64,000 nucleotides of DNA from Eudromia elegans. Its lineage: Eukaryota; Chordata; Aves; Tinamiformes; Tinamidae. Both the position numbers and the translations under genes were made by a program. Below, in pieces: positions 61,501 to 64,000 of this stretch. Each line of letters starts with the position of its first letter. Position 1 is the first letter of the stretch. The notes beneath the pieces are model-generated. The model saw nothing but the letters and a program-made list of their open reading frames with translations. It had not been told where the DNA came from and did not search any database. The stretch is from the NCBI GenBank assembly GCA_003342815.1, contig PTEX01000012.1, positions 69,737 through 133,736 on the forward strand, read 5' to 3'.

Positions 61501-62206
61501 TTTTCCAGTTCTAAACCTTCAGATTTTCCAGTTGACTCTTGTGGTCTATAATGTCTTTCTCAAAGGTTCACAAGGGGAGTGTTAACTGTAAGACAAGTGA
61601 AGAAAAGGTGGTTACAGTGATCACAGGATGTTGTTACCTGCAAGGTTTTGTGGAAGGAGCTGCCCTTGTGTTCAAGCAGAGGCAGACAGGCTGCCAGGGG
61701 CGCAGAGTGCACAGCCAGACAGGCAACTCGTGGAGGTGAACTGCCTTAACCAGTTCCAGCTTCTGATGCAGGGCTCTGCCCCTTGCTCCTTTCCACTTTT
61801 AGCCGCTTGCACACACTTTTTGTAAAGGAAAGGTTCAAAAAGTTGTGATGTGGATGAAGCTGCTGTCTGAAGGACAAGTCTGTTGACTTGGTCAGTAATT
61901 ATATATTCATAGCAGGGCATGAGAATTACTTTTCAAATAACTTCATGACATTATAATGATCATTTTAAATAATGGCACGGAGGGGTGACATCCTAGATAT
62001 TTGTATAAAAAAGCCATTTGCCCTTGGTGGGCTGGGAAGGACAGCGACTAGGGTTTAATGCCCTCTCTGAAGCACCCATTTTGTGCTGTGGCTTCTCTTT
62101 CTGCTCAACCTTTTGTTTCTCTTCAGTGACAGCCCGTACAGCGAACATGGTACATTAGAGGAAGTGGACCAGGATGCTAGTACAGAGCCCCATACCAGTG
62201 AAGACG
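4330..62206 (+). CDS. SRGAP1: SRGAP1 gene, 18 exons seen, both ends outside window
   Basis: This is the exon-intron span of SLIT-ROBO Rho GTPase-activating protein 1. Known role of the family: cytoplasmic adaptor-GAPs that bind curved plasma membrane through an F-BAR dimer, bind ROBO receptors through SH3, and inactivate Rho-family GTPases (Cdc42/RhoA for SRGAP1). Exon join with the long alternative exon: 4330-4525, 7310-7472, 15863-15925, 26112-26294, 26663-26791, 33658-33879, 34643-34744, 37542-37739, 37855-37939, 42492-42519, 44664-44766, 47984-48044, 48177-48254, 49774-49908, 58526-58631, 61230-61454, 62127-62206, which totals 2157 coding nt. The alternative short exon 45251-45284 replaces 44664-44766. 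Paralogue choice rests on SRGAP1-type residues such as [31 protein letters not shown] and [17 protein letters not shown], which differ in SRGAP2 and SRGAP3. There is no frameshift or stop in any exon, so the gene looks intact. Exon 1, the SH3 exons and the 3' end are not in the window. Confidence 0.97.
4526..7309 (+). other. SRGAP1: Intron 2
   Basis: This is a 2784-nt GT-AG intron. It holds a poly-A run at about 5826-5841, a small 13-bp doublet near 6403-6420, AT-rich TATATA stretches near 6798-6832, and a short dyad CTCATTA/TAATGAG near 7207. I see no exon or recognisable mobile element in it. Confidence 0.9.
7310..7472 (+). CDS. SRGAP1: SRGAP1 exon 3 (F-BAR, residues 88-142)
   Basis: The exon is 163 nt. 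Its first base completes Lys88, then 54 codons end at Lys-Lys with phase 0. It encodes [18 protein letters not shown], then [17 protein letters not shown] and [14 protein letters not shown], a hallmark segment of the srGAP F-BAR core. The acceptor is CTCCTCAG and the donor is GTAATG. Reading on past the donor stays open for only about 22 codons, so the splice site is needed. Confidence 0.97.
7473..15862 (+). other. SRGAP1: Intron 3
   Basis: This is an 8390-nt GT-AG intron. Contents: a (CATC)n microsatellite at 10437-10494, a T14/A9 homopolymer palindrome at about 12271-12294, and a TTTG run at about 14948-14968. Short open frames here (for example at 10812-11270 and 13743-14291) have no recognisable protein features. 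No exon was identified. Confidence 0.9.
10437..10494. repeat. (CATC)n tetranucleotide microsatellite
   Basis: About 14.5 uninterrupted copies of CATC. It is likely to be length-polymorphic. No coding role. Confidence 0.98.
15863..15925 (+). CDS. SRGAP1: SRGAP1 exon 4 (F-BAR, residues 143-163)
   Basis: This 63-nt exon has exactly 21 codons with phase 0 at both ends: [18 protein letters not shown] then LYT. It is part of an F-BAR core helix. The acceptor is TTTTAATTACAG and the donor is GTAAGT. It is too short to stand out as an ORF and was found by joining the neighbouring exons against the family sequence. Skipping it would keep frame and remove 21 residues of helix, which would probably damage the F-BAR fold. 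Confidence 0.97.
18157..18186. repeat. Perfect 12-bp inverted repeat, 6-nt loop
   Basis: AACAGTAAAATT at 18157-18168 is the exact reverse complement of AATTTTACTGTT at 18175-18186. The flanks are A-rich. It could be a stable hairpin in the intron RNA or a chance product of AT-rich sequence. No flanking target-site duplication was noticed. Confidence 0.85.
20002..20058. repeat. Compound (TA)n / (CA)n microsatellite
   Basis: Alternating TATATA and CACACA runs with short interruptions, ending in about seven CA units. Simple sequence. Confidence 0.93.
23620..23880. other. GC-rich, CpG-dense intronic block
   Basis: Runs such as GGCGGCGCGTGCTGCGAGG and GGCGCGGCGGG stand out from the AT-rich surroundings. 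All frames are partly open on both strands, which is what GC-rich DNA does by chance. No recognised coding match, repeat family or promoter motif was found. Confidence 0.5.
24640..25420. other. Second GC-rich block in intron 4
   Basis: About 780 bases of GC-rich sequence with overlapping short open frames on both strands (for example 24985-25341 antisense and 25249-25551 sense). None gives a recognisable protein. It may be an unclassified repeat or a regulatory GC patch. Confidence 0.4.
26112..26294 (+). CDS. SRGAP1: SRGAP1 exon 5 (F-BAR, residues 164-224)
   Basis: This 183-nt exon has 61 codons, phase 0 at both ends. It encodes [16 protein letters not shown], then [35 protein letters not shown] and [10 protein letters not shown]. 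The lysine/glutamate-rich helices and [14 protein letters not shown] are shared by the srGAP family. The stretch between KQIG and RRSS is paralogue-specific: [13 protein letters not shown] is the SRGAP1 form, while SRGAP2 and SRGAP3 differ. The acceptor is CTTCTGCAG and the donor is GTAAAC. Confidence 0.97.
26295..26662 (+). other. SRGAP1: Intron 5
   Basis: A short 368-nt AT-rich GT-AG intron. The acceptor is CTCTTTCCTAG. I see nothing else in it. Confidence 0.93.
26663..26791 (+). CDS. SRGAP1: SRGAP1 exon 6 (F-BAR, residues 225-267)
   Basis: This 129-nt exon has 43 codons with phase 0 at both ends: [18 protein letters not shown], then [19 protein letters not shown] and LSDLID. It encodes the distal F-BAR helix with the conserved [12 protein letters not shown] segment. 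The acceptor is CTAG and the donor is GTAAGT. It appears identical to the mammalian protein as I recall it. Confidence 0.97.
28850..29215 (-). mobile_element. CR1 LINE fragment, antisense
   Basis: The + strand reads as the reverse complement of the CR1 3' end, with GGTTGGAAGGGACCTCTAGA and GTCCAATTCCCTGCTCCAGC. On the - strand 28928-29182 encodes the CR1 ORF2 C-terminus, with [17 protein letters not shown] and [17 protein letters not shown]. It is well preserved, so this is a fairly young copy, truncated at its 5' end. The exact 5' boundary near 29215 is approximate. Confidence 0.96.
30997..31020. repeat. (GT)n simple repeat
   Basis: A short GTGTGCGTGTGTGTG run with GC interruptions. Confidence 0.9.
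31602..31647. repeat. Inverted repeat carrying two E-boxes in a GC-rich patch
   Basis: GCCACCTGC (31602-31610) pairs perfectly with GCAGGTGGC (31639-31647). An inner stem, CGTGA (31621-31625) with TCACG (31633-31637), lies inside the loop. Each outer arm contains the E-box CACCTG/CAGGTG. The surroundings (31560-31690) are CpG-richer than the rest of the intron. A regulatory role is inferred only. Confidence 0.6.
33486..33536. repeat. ATT-rich low-complexity run
   Basis: Degenerate (ATT)n/(TTTA)n sequence about 120 bp before the next exon. Confidence 0.85.
33658..33879 (+). CDS. SRGAP1: SRGAP1 exon 7 (F-BAR distal part, residues 268-341)
   Basis: This 222-nt exon has 74 codons, phase 0 at both ends: [18 protein letters not shown], then [37 protein letters not shown] and [16 protein letters not shown]. 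It closes the classical F-BAR region (about residue 314) and begins the extension found in srGAPs. The acceptor is TGTTATTAG. The donor GAG|GTCTGT departs from consensus at +3 to +5 and looks weak. Reading into the intron stops after three codons (TAG at 33889-33891). Confidence 0.97.
33880..34642 (+). other. SRGAP1: Intron 7
   Basis: A 763-nt GT-AG intron. It has a short CATCAT run near 34318-34330 and nothing else recognisable. Confidence 0.92.
34643..34744 (+). CDS. SRGAP1: SRGAP1 exon 8 (extended F-BAR, residues 342-375)
   Basis: This 102-nt exon has 34 codons, phase 0 at both ends: [17 protein letters not shown], then [17 protein letters not shown]. It is a coiled-coil helix of the F-BAR extension. 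The acceptor is TCTTTGTTAG and the donor is GTAAGA. Oddly, the coding frame stays open for 102 further codons into the intron (to the stop at 35051-35053). Confidence 0.96.
36048..36102. repeat. Degenerate tandem AGAAAGTCC motif, about four copies
   Basis: AGAAAGTCT, AGAAAGTCC, AGAAAGTCC and AGAAAGTCC occur with 7-10 nt spacers. A small local duplication. Confidence 0.8.
37345..37395. repeat. Compound (AT)n(AG)n(AT)n microsatellite
   Basis: (AT)8 is followed by (AG)6-7 and a second TA run, about 150 bp upstream of the next exon. Confidence 0.93.
37542..37739 (+). CDS. SRGAP1: SRGAP1 exon 9 (extended F-BAR, residues 376-441)
   Basis: This 198-nt exon has 66 codons, phase 0 at both ends: [20 protein letters not shown], then [36 protein letters not shown] and [10 protein letters not shown]. 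The serine-rich [14 protein letters not shown] segment is conserved in all srGAPs and links helices of the extended F-BAR module. The acceptor is TTGACACCAG and the donor is GTATGT. Confidence 0.97.
37740..37854 (+). other. SRGAP1: Intron 9, very short
   Basis: Only 115 nt, GT-AG, acceptor CATCTCTACAG. The shortest intron in the window; its length is not a multiple of three, so retention would break the frame. Confidence 0.96.
37855..37939 (+). CDS. SRGAP1: SRGAP1 exon 10 (end of extended F-BAR, residues 442-470)
   Basis: This 85-nt exon has 28 codons plus one base of Gly470: [18 protein letters not shown], then [10 protein letters not shown]. It is the final helix of the extended F-BAR region, conserved in all srGAPs. 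Human SRGAP1 has Leu where this has Phe (KF versus KL), from memory. The donor is GAAG|GTAAAT. Confidence 0.97.
37940..42491 (+). other. SRGAP1: Intron 10
   Basis: A 4552-nt GT-AG intron. It contains a T17 run at 40853-40869, an ancient CR1/L3-type LINE remnant in antisense at about 41190-41900, and a 14-bp direct repeat TTGGTGCCCAGAGC at 42066-42079 and 42086-42099. No exon was identified. Confidence 0.9.
41190..41900 (-). mobile_element. Ancient CR1/L3-type LINE remnant, antisense
   Basis: On the - strand, 41650-41889 contains [19 protein letters not shown], which resembles the CR1/L3 ORF2 reverse-transcriptase stretch around VDKGKAVDVVYLDFSKAFD, although the DFSKAFD part is degraded. The + strand text (TTGTCAGAAGCCTTTGAAAA, ATTGAATTTGATTTG) reads like reverse-complemented L3/CR1 sequence. 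It is highly diverged, and the boundaries are approximate. Confidence 0.6.
42492..42519 (+). CDS. SRGAP1: SRGAP1 exon 11, 28-nt micro-exon (residues 470-479)
   Basis: The exon completes Gly470 and encodes HRAEYMTT, ending with AG, the first two bases of residue 479. The acceptor is CTCTTTTAG and the donor is AG|GTAAGG. It links the F-BAR module to whichever alternative exon follows. Residue 479 becomes Arg (AG|G) with the long alternative exon or Ser (AG|C) with the short one. It is far too short to be found as an ORF; support comes from frame, splice sites and the family sequence. Confidence 0.95.
42520..44663 (+). other. SRGAP1: Intron 11
   Basis: A 2144-nt GT-AG intron. RBFOX-type TGCATG motifs lie at 42556-42561 (37 nt after the exon 11 donor) and 44361-44366. 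A few short open frames have no recognisable product. No exon was identified. Confidence 0.9.
44664..44766 (+). CDS. SRGAP1: SRGAP1 alternative exon 12a, proline-rich/basic form
   Basis: This 103-nt exon completes Arg479 and adds 34 residues: [17 protein letters not shown], then [23 protein letters not shown] fits the class II SH3-ligand pattern PxxPx(K/R), followed by a strongly basic HRKPRPR cluster, immediately before the RhoGAP domain. It corresponds to the long human SRGAP1 isoform and to a constitutive-looking segment of SRGAP3 (LPPKPQK...KLFNGSME), as I recall them. The acceptor is CCCTTAG and the donor is GTACTG. It is followed by 484 nt and then exon 12b; the two cannot be used together without a frameshift. 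Confidence 0.93.
44767..45250 (+). other. SRGAP1: Intron between the alternative exons
   Basis: A 484-nt spacer between exons 12a and 12b. It is long enough that steric hindrance between the two splice sites is not the likely cause of mutual exclusion. The frame of exon 12a stays open for 44 codons after its donor. The end is a TTCTTCTTTTT-type pyrimidine tract before CTTCTAG. Confidence 0.9.
45251..45284 (+). CDS. SRGAP1: SRGAP1 alternative exon 12b, arginine-rich short form
   Basis: This 34-nt exon completes Ser479 and adds [11 protein letters not shown]. The peptide matches the short human SRGAP1 isoform, and aligns with the SRGAP2 segment RRSSTVRKQ at the same place. RGRRNS resembles a basophilic-kinase site (RRxS). 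The acceptor is ATGCTTCTAG and the donor is GTATAG, which is weaker than GTAAGT. Both alternative exons have length 1 modulo 3, so each alone preserves the frame. Confidence 0.9.
46138..46165. promoter_or_regulatory. Perfect 12-bp hairpin with GTGA tetraloop
   Basis: ATTAGTGAATGA (46138-46149) is the exact reverse complement of TCATTCACTAAT (46154-46165), with loop GTGA (46150-46153), a GNRA-type tetraloop in RNA. It lies about 850 nt after the short alternative exon and near three TGCATG motifs. The structure is seen in the sequence; a role in splicing is inference. Confidence 0.6.
46404..46450 (+). promoter_or_regulatory. Cluster of three TGCATG (RBFOX-type) motifs
   Basis: TGCATG occurs at 46404-46409, 46436-46441 and 46445-46450. 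RBFOX proteins bind UGCAUG in RNA, and sites downstream of an exon usually promote its inclusion. Two more lie in the same intron at 45601-45606 and 47673-47678. About 0.7 copies would be expected in 2.7 kb of random sequence. Confidence 0.5.
46542..46636. repeat. (TTTTA)n pentanucleotide microsatellite
   Basis: About 19 near-perfect copies of TTTTA. The FILFY repeat in the translated + strand frame here is only simple sequence. Confidence 0.98.
47984..48044 (+). CDS. SRGAP1: SRGAP1 exon 13 (start of RhoGAP, residues 514-534)
   Basis: This 61-nt exon has 20 codons plus one base of Gly534: [33 protein letters not shown] matches the first helix of RhoGAP domains (IPxIVxxCIxxIE). The acceptor is TTTGCAG and the donor is G|GTGAGC. 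Its downstream frame depends on exactly one of exons 12a and 12b being used. Confidence 0.97.
48045..48176 (+). other. SRGAP1: Intron 13, very short
   Basis: 132 nt, GT-AG. It contains a near-perfect 13-bp doublet of TTCGTGGGCC at 48091-48112. Although the length is divisible by three, retention would meet TAA within four codons. Confidence 0.95.
48177..48254 (+). CDS. SRGAP1: SRGAP1 exon 14 (RhoGAP arginine finger, residues 534-560)
   Basis: This 78-nt exon completes Gly534, encodes [18 protein letters not shown] then IKNSFER, and ends with the first base of Gly560. GIFRVSGS is the RhoGAP signature (GIxRxSG); its Arg, about residue 542, is the arginine finger that enters the GTPase active site. 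The residue is intact, so catalytic activity is expected. The acceptor is CTTTGCTTCAG and the donor is GTAATT. In the wrong frame this exon has TAG at 48199-48201, just before the finger. Confidence 0.97.
48255..49773 (+). other. SRGAP1: Intron 14
   Basis: A 1519-nt GT-AG intron with acceptor TTACTTTTTTAG. Short open frames near 48631-48861 have no recognisable product. I see no repeat or exon. Confidence 0.9.
49774..49908 (+). CDS. SRGAP1: SRGAP1 exon 15 (RhoGAP core, residues 560-605)
   Basis: This 135-nt exon completes Gly560, has 44 codons, and ends with one base of Arg605. It encodes [18 protein letters not shown], then [17 protein letters not shown] and [22 protein letters not shown] is the srGAP version of the RhoGAP motif KLxxRELPxPL, whose Lys and Arg help shape the catalytic site. 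Human SRGAP1 has Leu where this has Val (ENPLF), from memory. The donor is A|GTAAGT. Confidence 0.97.
50160..51140. other. GC-rich block with 307-codon antisense ORF (50213-51136)
   Basis: Nearly 1 kb of GC-rich sequence is open in several frames on both strands. The longest open frame in the window is here on the - strand (307 codons). Its predicted protein is Pro/Ser/Arg/Gln-rich, with no domain, signal peptide or membrane segment that I recognise. Simultaneous open frames on both strands point to composition rather than a gene. It could be an unclassified repeat, a decayed insertion or a regulatory GC island. Confidence 0.4.
51024..51057. repeat. 17-bp tandem doublet
   Basis: TCCCGCACAAGAGATGA at 51024-51040 is followed directly by TCCCGCACAAGGGATGA at 51041-51057, with one mismatch. 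Confidence 0.95.
53351..53472. repeat. 61-bp tandem duplication
   Basis: Copy 1 (53351-53411) and copy 2 (53412-53472) share the core AAAATATTTTAGATAAAATT and the ends GTTATTCTGTT and GGCTC/CGCTC, with about six mismatches. Moderate divergence suggests it is not very recent. Confidence 0.93.
58526..58631 (+). CDS. SRGAP1: SRGAP1 exon 16 (RhoGAP, residues 605-640)
   Basis: This 106-nt exon completes Arg605, encodes [19 protein letters not shown] then [15 protein letters not shown], and ends with two bases of His640. [20 protein letters not shown] matches the RhoGAP helix LLxxLPxxNLxxLxYLxxHL. The Cys in DNLCER (TGT) is Tyr (TAT/TAC) in human SRGAP1 as I recall it; this is a single-base, surface-helix change that may be lineage-specific. 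The acceptor is GCTTTACAG and the donor is CA|GTAAGT. Confidence 0.97.
59225..60110 (-). mobile_element. Old CR1 LINE fragment, antisense
   Basis: The - strand 59231-59557 encodes a decayed CR1 ORF2 C-terminus ([35 protein letters not shown]). The + strand continues with text typical of reverse-complemented CR1: AAGTGGAGGGGAATAATC, CTCTTCCTAACACAGCC, AGGATTGCAATTAGGCTTC, and GTGTCAGCCCCAGCC. It is diverged and longer than the other copies. The 60110 end is approximate. Confidence 0.88.
60355..60402. repeat. 24-bp perfect tandem doublet
   Basis: The 24-base unit at 60355-60378, beginning TTAAACACAAGCAGATATAC, is repeated exactly at 60379-60402. No coding role. Confidence 0.96.
61066..61089. 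repeat. Poly-T tract (about 24 T)
   Basis: A homopolymer run 140 nt upstream of the next exon. It is not part of the immediate polypyrimidine tract. Confidence 0.95.
61230..61454 (+). CDS. SRGAP1: SRGAP1 exon 17 (RhoGAP C-terminal half, residues 640-715)
   Basis: This 225-nt exon completes His640, has 74 codons, and ends with two bases of Cys715. It encodes [18 protein letters not shown], then [37 protein letters not shown] and [29 protein letters not shown] is the RhoGAP motif NLAxxFGPxL, whose Asn contacts the catalytic arginine loop. The remainder closes the GAP domain (about residue 694) and begins the linker. Differences from human, from memory: PDIQ for PEIQ, HEAIF for HETIF. The donor is TG|GTAAGT. 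Confidence 0.97.
61455..62126 (+). other. SRGAP1: Intron 17
   Basis: A 672-nt GT-AG intron. A perfect 23-bp tandem doublet sits at 61488-61510 and 61511-61533, close after the donor. The acceptor is TTTCTCTTCAG. Nothing else was recognised. Confidence 0.93.
61488..61533. repeat. 23-bp perfect tandem doublet
   Basis: CTAAACCTTCAGATTTTCCA plus GTT is repeated exactly. It starts 34 nt after the exon 17 donor; each copy contains TTTTCCAG, which resembles a weak acceptor but has no exon behind it. Confidence 0.95.
62127..62206 (+). CDS. SRGAP1: SRGAP1 exon 18 (acidic linker, residues 715-742)
   Basis: This 80-nt exon completes Cys715, encodes [18 protein letters not shown] then TEPHTSED, and ends with one base of residue 742. 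It is an acidic, Ser/Thr-rich linker between RhoGAP and SH3; the peptide is specific to SRGAP1. The donor is G|GTATGT. The next exon should begin AG TGT GA.. (Glu-Cys-Glu, start of the SH3 approach) and is not found before base 64000. Confidence 0.96.
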
Positions 62207-64000
62207 GTATGTCTGCTGCTTTGTCGTGCCTTTTTATTCCTATTGTGATAGGAATGGGTTTTCCAGGTGTTTCATGCAGGAGATCTGCTTCCTTTCTTCA
62301 TTGTGTTTCTTGAAAGAAGAGGACTTTAGTCACGGTGTTCTGTAGCAAAGCCACCTTTCTTAATCCTGTTTGTGTGCTTTTTCACTCTGGTCTGTCTGTG
62401 TTTGGCCAGCTGTTTCCTTATCTTCTTCTGGCTTGACCAGTCACAGGAAGGGCAGGAGAGAGACTGTTTCAGTCAGCATATGCTATTTTCTGATATAGTG
62501 TTTCATTTTTGTTGACCTTTTCTCTGTTTTGTGAAAACGCTAAACTTATCAAAAGTGTGGATATTTTAACTAAGAGGTAATTGCCACTCATACAATTTTG
62601 AAAGCTATGCCTTCCTAAGGATTTATAACTGTTGAAAACCTTGGGCATAACCCATCAGTAAGACTTCTGAAGAAAGGCCCTTCACTCTAAACATTAACTT
62701 CTTTCACTCTGACAATTCAGGATACAGTGGGTAACCATGAAGAAGGTGGTGCATCTCTATTAGGTTAATTCTTTTTAGCCAGGTCTCCTAAATAAATAAG
62801 ATTTACTTGAACTTTGGCTTGGACAGTTGGGTCACCCCCCAAATATCTCACCTGGGAACTTCTGAACTCATTGGCCATCTTCAGTCAAATGAACAGATGT
62901 AAAGAGATGAGAGATGCTGTGAGAGCTCACTGCCTACCTGGCCAGCCACAACCCAAACCGCAGTGCCCAGCACATGTGCACTGAGAAGCAGCAGGAGCAA
63001 AGGCTGCCTCTTGTCCCCTTTGGAGGATGTGTAGGAGGAAGAGGAGGAGACCGAAAGGGAGAGAGGGGAGGAAGAGAGCTACAGCAGCAGAGGAGCAAAA
63101 TACTCTAAAAAAATGTGAAAGGATGTCAAAAGCAACAGGACCTGGGATGCTTGCCACAGGGAAGGGGAAAGGGAAGGTGTATCTGTAGGAAGGCTGGCTG
63201 TGCTGTGCACACAGAACAATGTAAACAGTTGTTCCAGCGTCATATATCTGCCTGCTTTGTCACATAGAGAAGCCAGCAGTGACGGGTCACCCGTCCCTGC
63301 CTGCCTGCTGCAGCAAGGAGGGCAGGCAGAGCCTGTTAATGCAGCCGTTTGGGAGGGGGAGATATTTGTGTGGGCAGCCGTGCCCAGGCTTGTGACCAAA
63401 GTCAGGATGTGAGAGTAGTTTATCTTACCCCTAGGGTGTCCCCCCACACCTCAACTCAGCATAGGGAAGTCGGCTTGTGAGGGGGCCCCCAGGGAGCTCT
63501 GGTAAAAAGGCTGAATTACTCAGAGCATGTGGGGTTCTTTCATTCACCAGATTGTGAAGTGGTTTAATTGTAATTGCCCAATCACACCTTTTTAATGAAT
63601 TTGGTTCTGAAAGGAAGCAGGCATTTGTGTTTACAGTGAAATAGTTGTTAGGACAGAAATATTTGTGATTTAGGGAGATACTGTTGCAGAGATGAAGCCT
63701 GGAAAACACAAACCAGTGTTCCCTTTCACTTCCCAGCCTGCATTTTTTTTTTCCATTGATAAAGACTTTCCATTATAATAGCATGTTTTCCTAATGTACG
63801 TTACAGACATTTGCATTAAATGAAATGCATTCACCATCTCTTTGTATGTATATTCATGTGGCTGTCCCTTGGACAATTCCTTCCATAAAATATTCATGAT
63901 TCATCTCATGAAATGAGATGAGGTGATAATTTTACAGCTTGAATATTGAATCTCATGAGAGCCACTGACTGACCTGGGCAGACAAAGAGAAAGCTTCTGC
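62207..64000 (+). other. SRGAP1: Intron 18 (partial, runs off the window)
   Basis: 1794 nt of intron after exon 18. It has a short perfect dyad, TCATCTCAT/ATGAGATGA with a 3-nt loop, at 63901-63921. No SH3-coding exon was found. I see no mobile element. Confidence 0.88.

Noticed and set aside
4330-62206. Identity as SRGAP2 or SRGAP3, or as a processed pseudogene
   Set aside because: Paralogue-specific residues fit SRGAP1. Introns with correct splice sites and intact phases rule out a processed copy.
1-64000. CRISPR arrays, operons, bacterial promoters or a phage-like system
   Set aside because: The window is spliced vertebrate DNA; the tandem repeats seen are doublets or microsatellites without spacer structure.

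Overview
This window is vertebrate nuclear DNA, almost certainly from a bird. It carries CR1 LINE fragments (about 3971-4157, 28850-29215, 59225-60110, and an older CR1/L3-type remnant near 41190-41900). It has no Alu-, B1- or L1-like sequence that I can see. Introns are AT-rich and compact, with isolated GC-rich patches. The species cannot be fixed from the sequence alone.

There is one protein-coding gene, on the + strand: SRGAP1, the SLIT-ROBO Rho GTPase-activating protein 1. The window starts inside an intron, most likely intron 1. It contains 18 coding exons and ends in the intron before the SH3-coding exons. All exon borders are GT-AG, and the reading frame joins without error across every junction. 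The first coding exon and start codon lie upstream of base 1; the SH3 domain and C-terminal tail lie beyond base 64000. Residue numbers assume that the missing first exon supplies 22 residues, as in human SRGAP1.

Layout: 1-4329 intron with a tandem duplication, two CpG-dense patches and a CR1. 4330-37939 holds ten exons encoding the extended F-BAR membrane-bending module (about residues 23-470), with large introns of 8.4, 10.2 and 6.9 kb. 42492-45284 holds a 28-nt exon followed by two alternative exons: a 103-nt proline-rich/basic exon and a 34-nt arginine-rich exon. 47984-61454 holds the RhoGAP domain, with the arginine finger in the exon at 48177-48254. 62127-62206 holds an acidic linker exon leading toward the SH3 domain. 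No second gene, structural RNA gene or CRISPR array was recognised.

The most interesting feature is the 44664-45284 exon pair. Exactly one of the two must be used to keep the RhoGAP frame. Including both, or neither, gives an early stop codon that I located. The 2.7-kb intron after the pair has five TGCATG (RBFOX-type) motifs and a perfect 12-bp hairpin. Secondary leads are a 103-codon open read-through of the 34643-34744 exon followed by a poly(A)-like signal, a CpG/Sp1-box cluster near 660-750 with a donor-like site, and a GC-rich block at 50160-51140 with a 307-codon antisense ORF.
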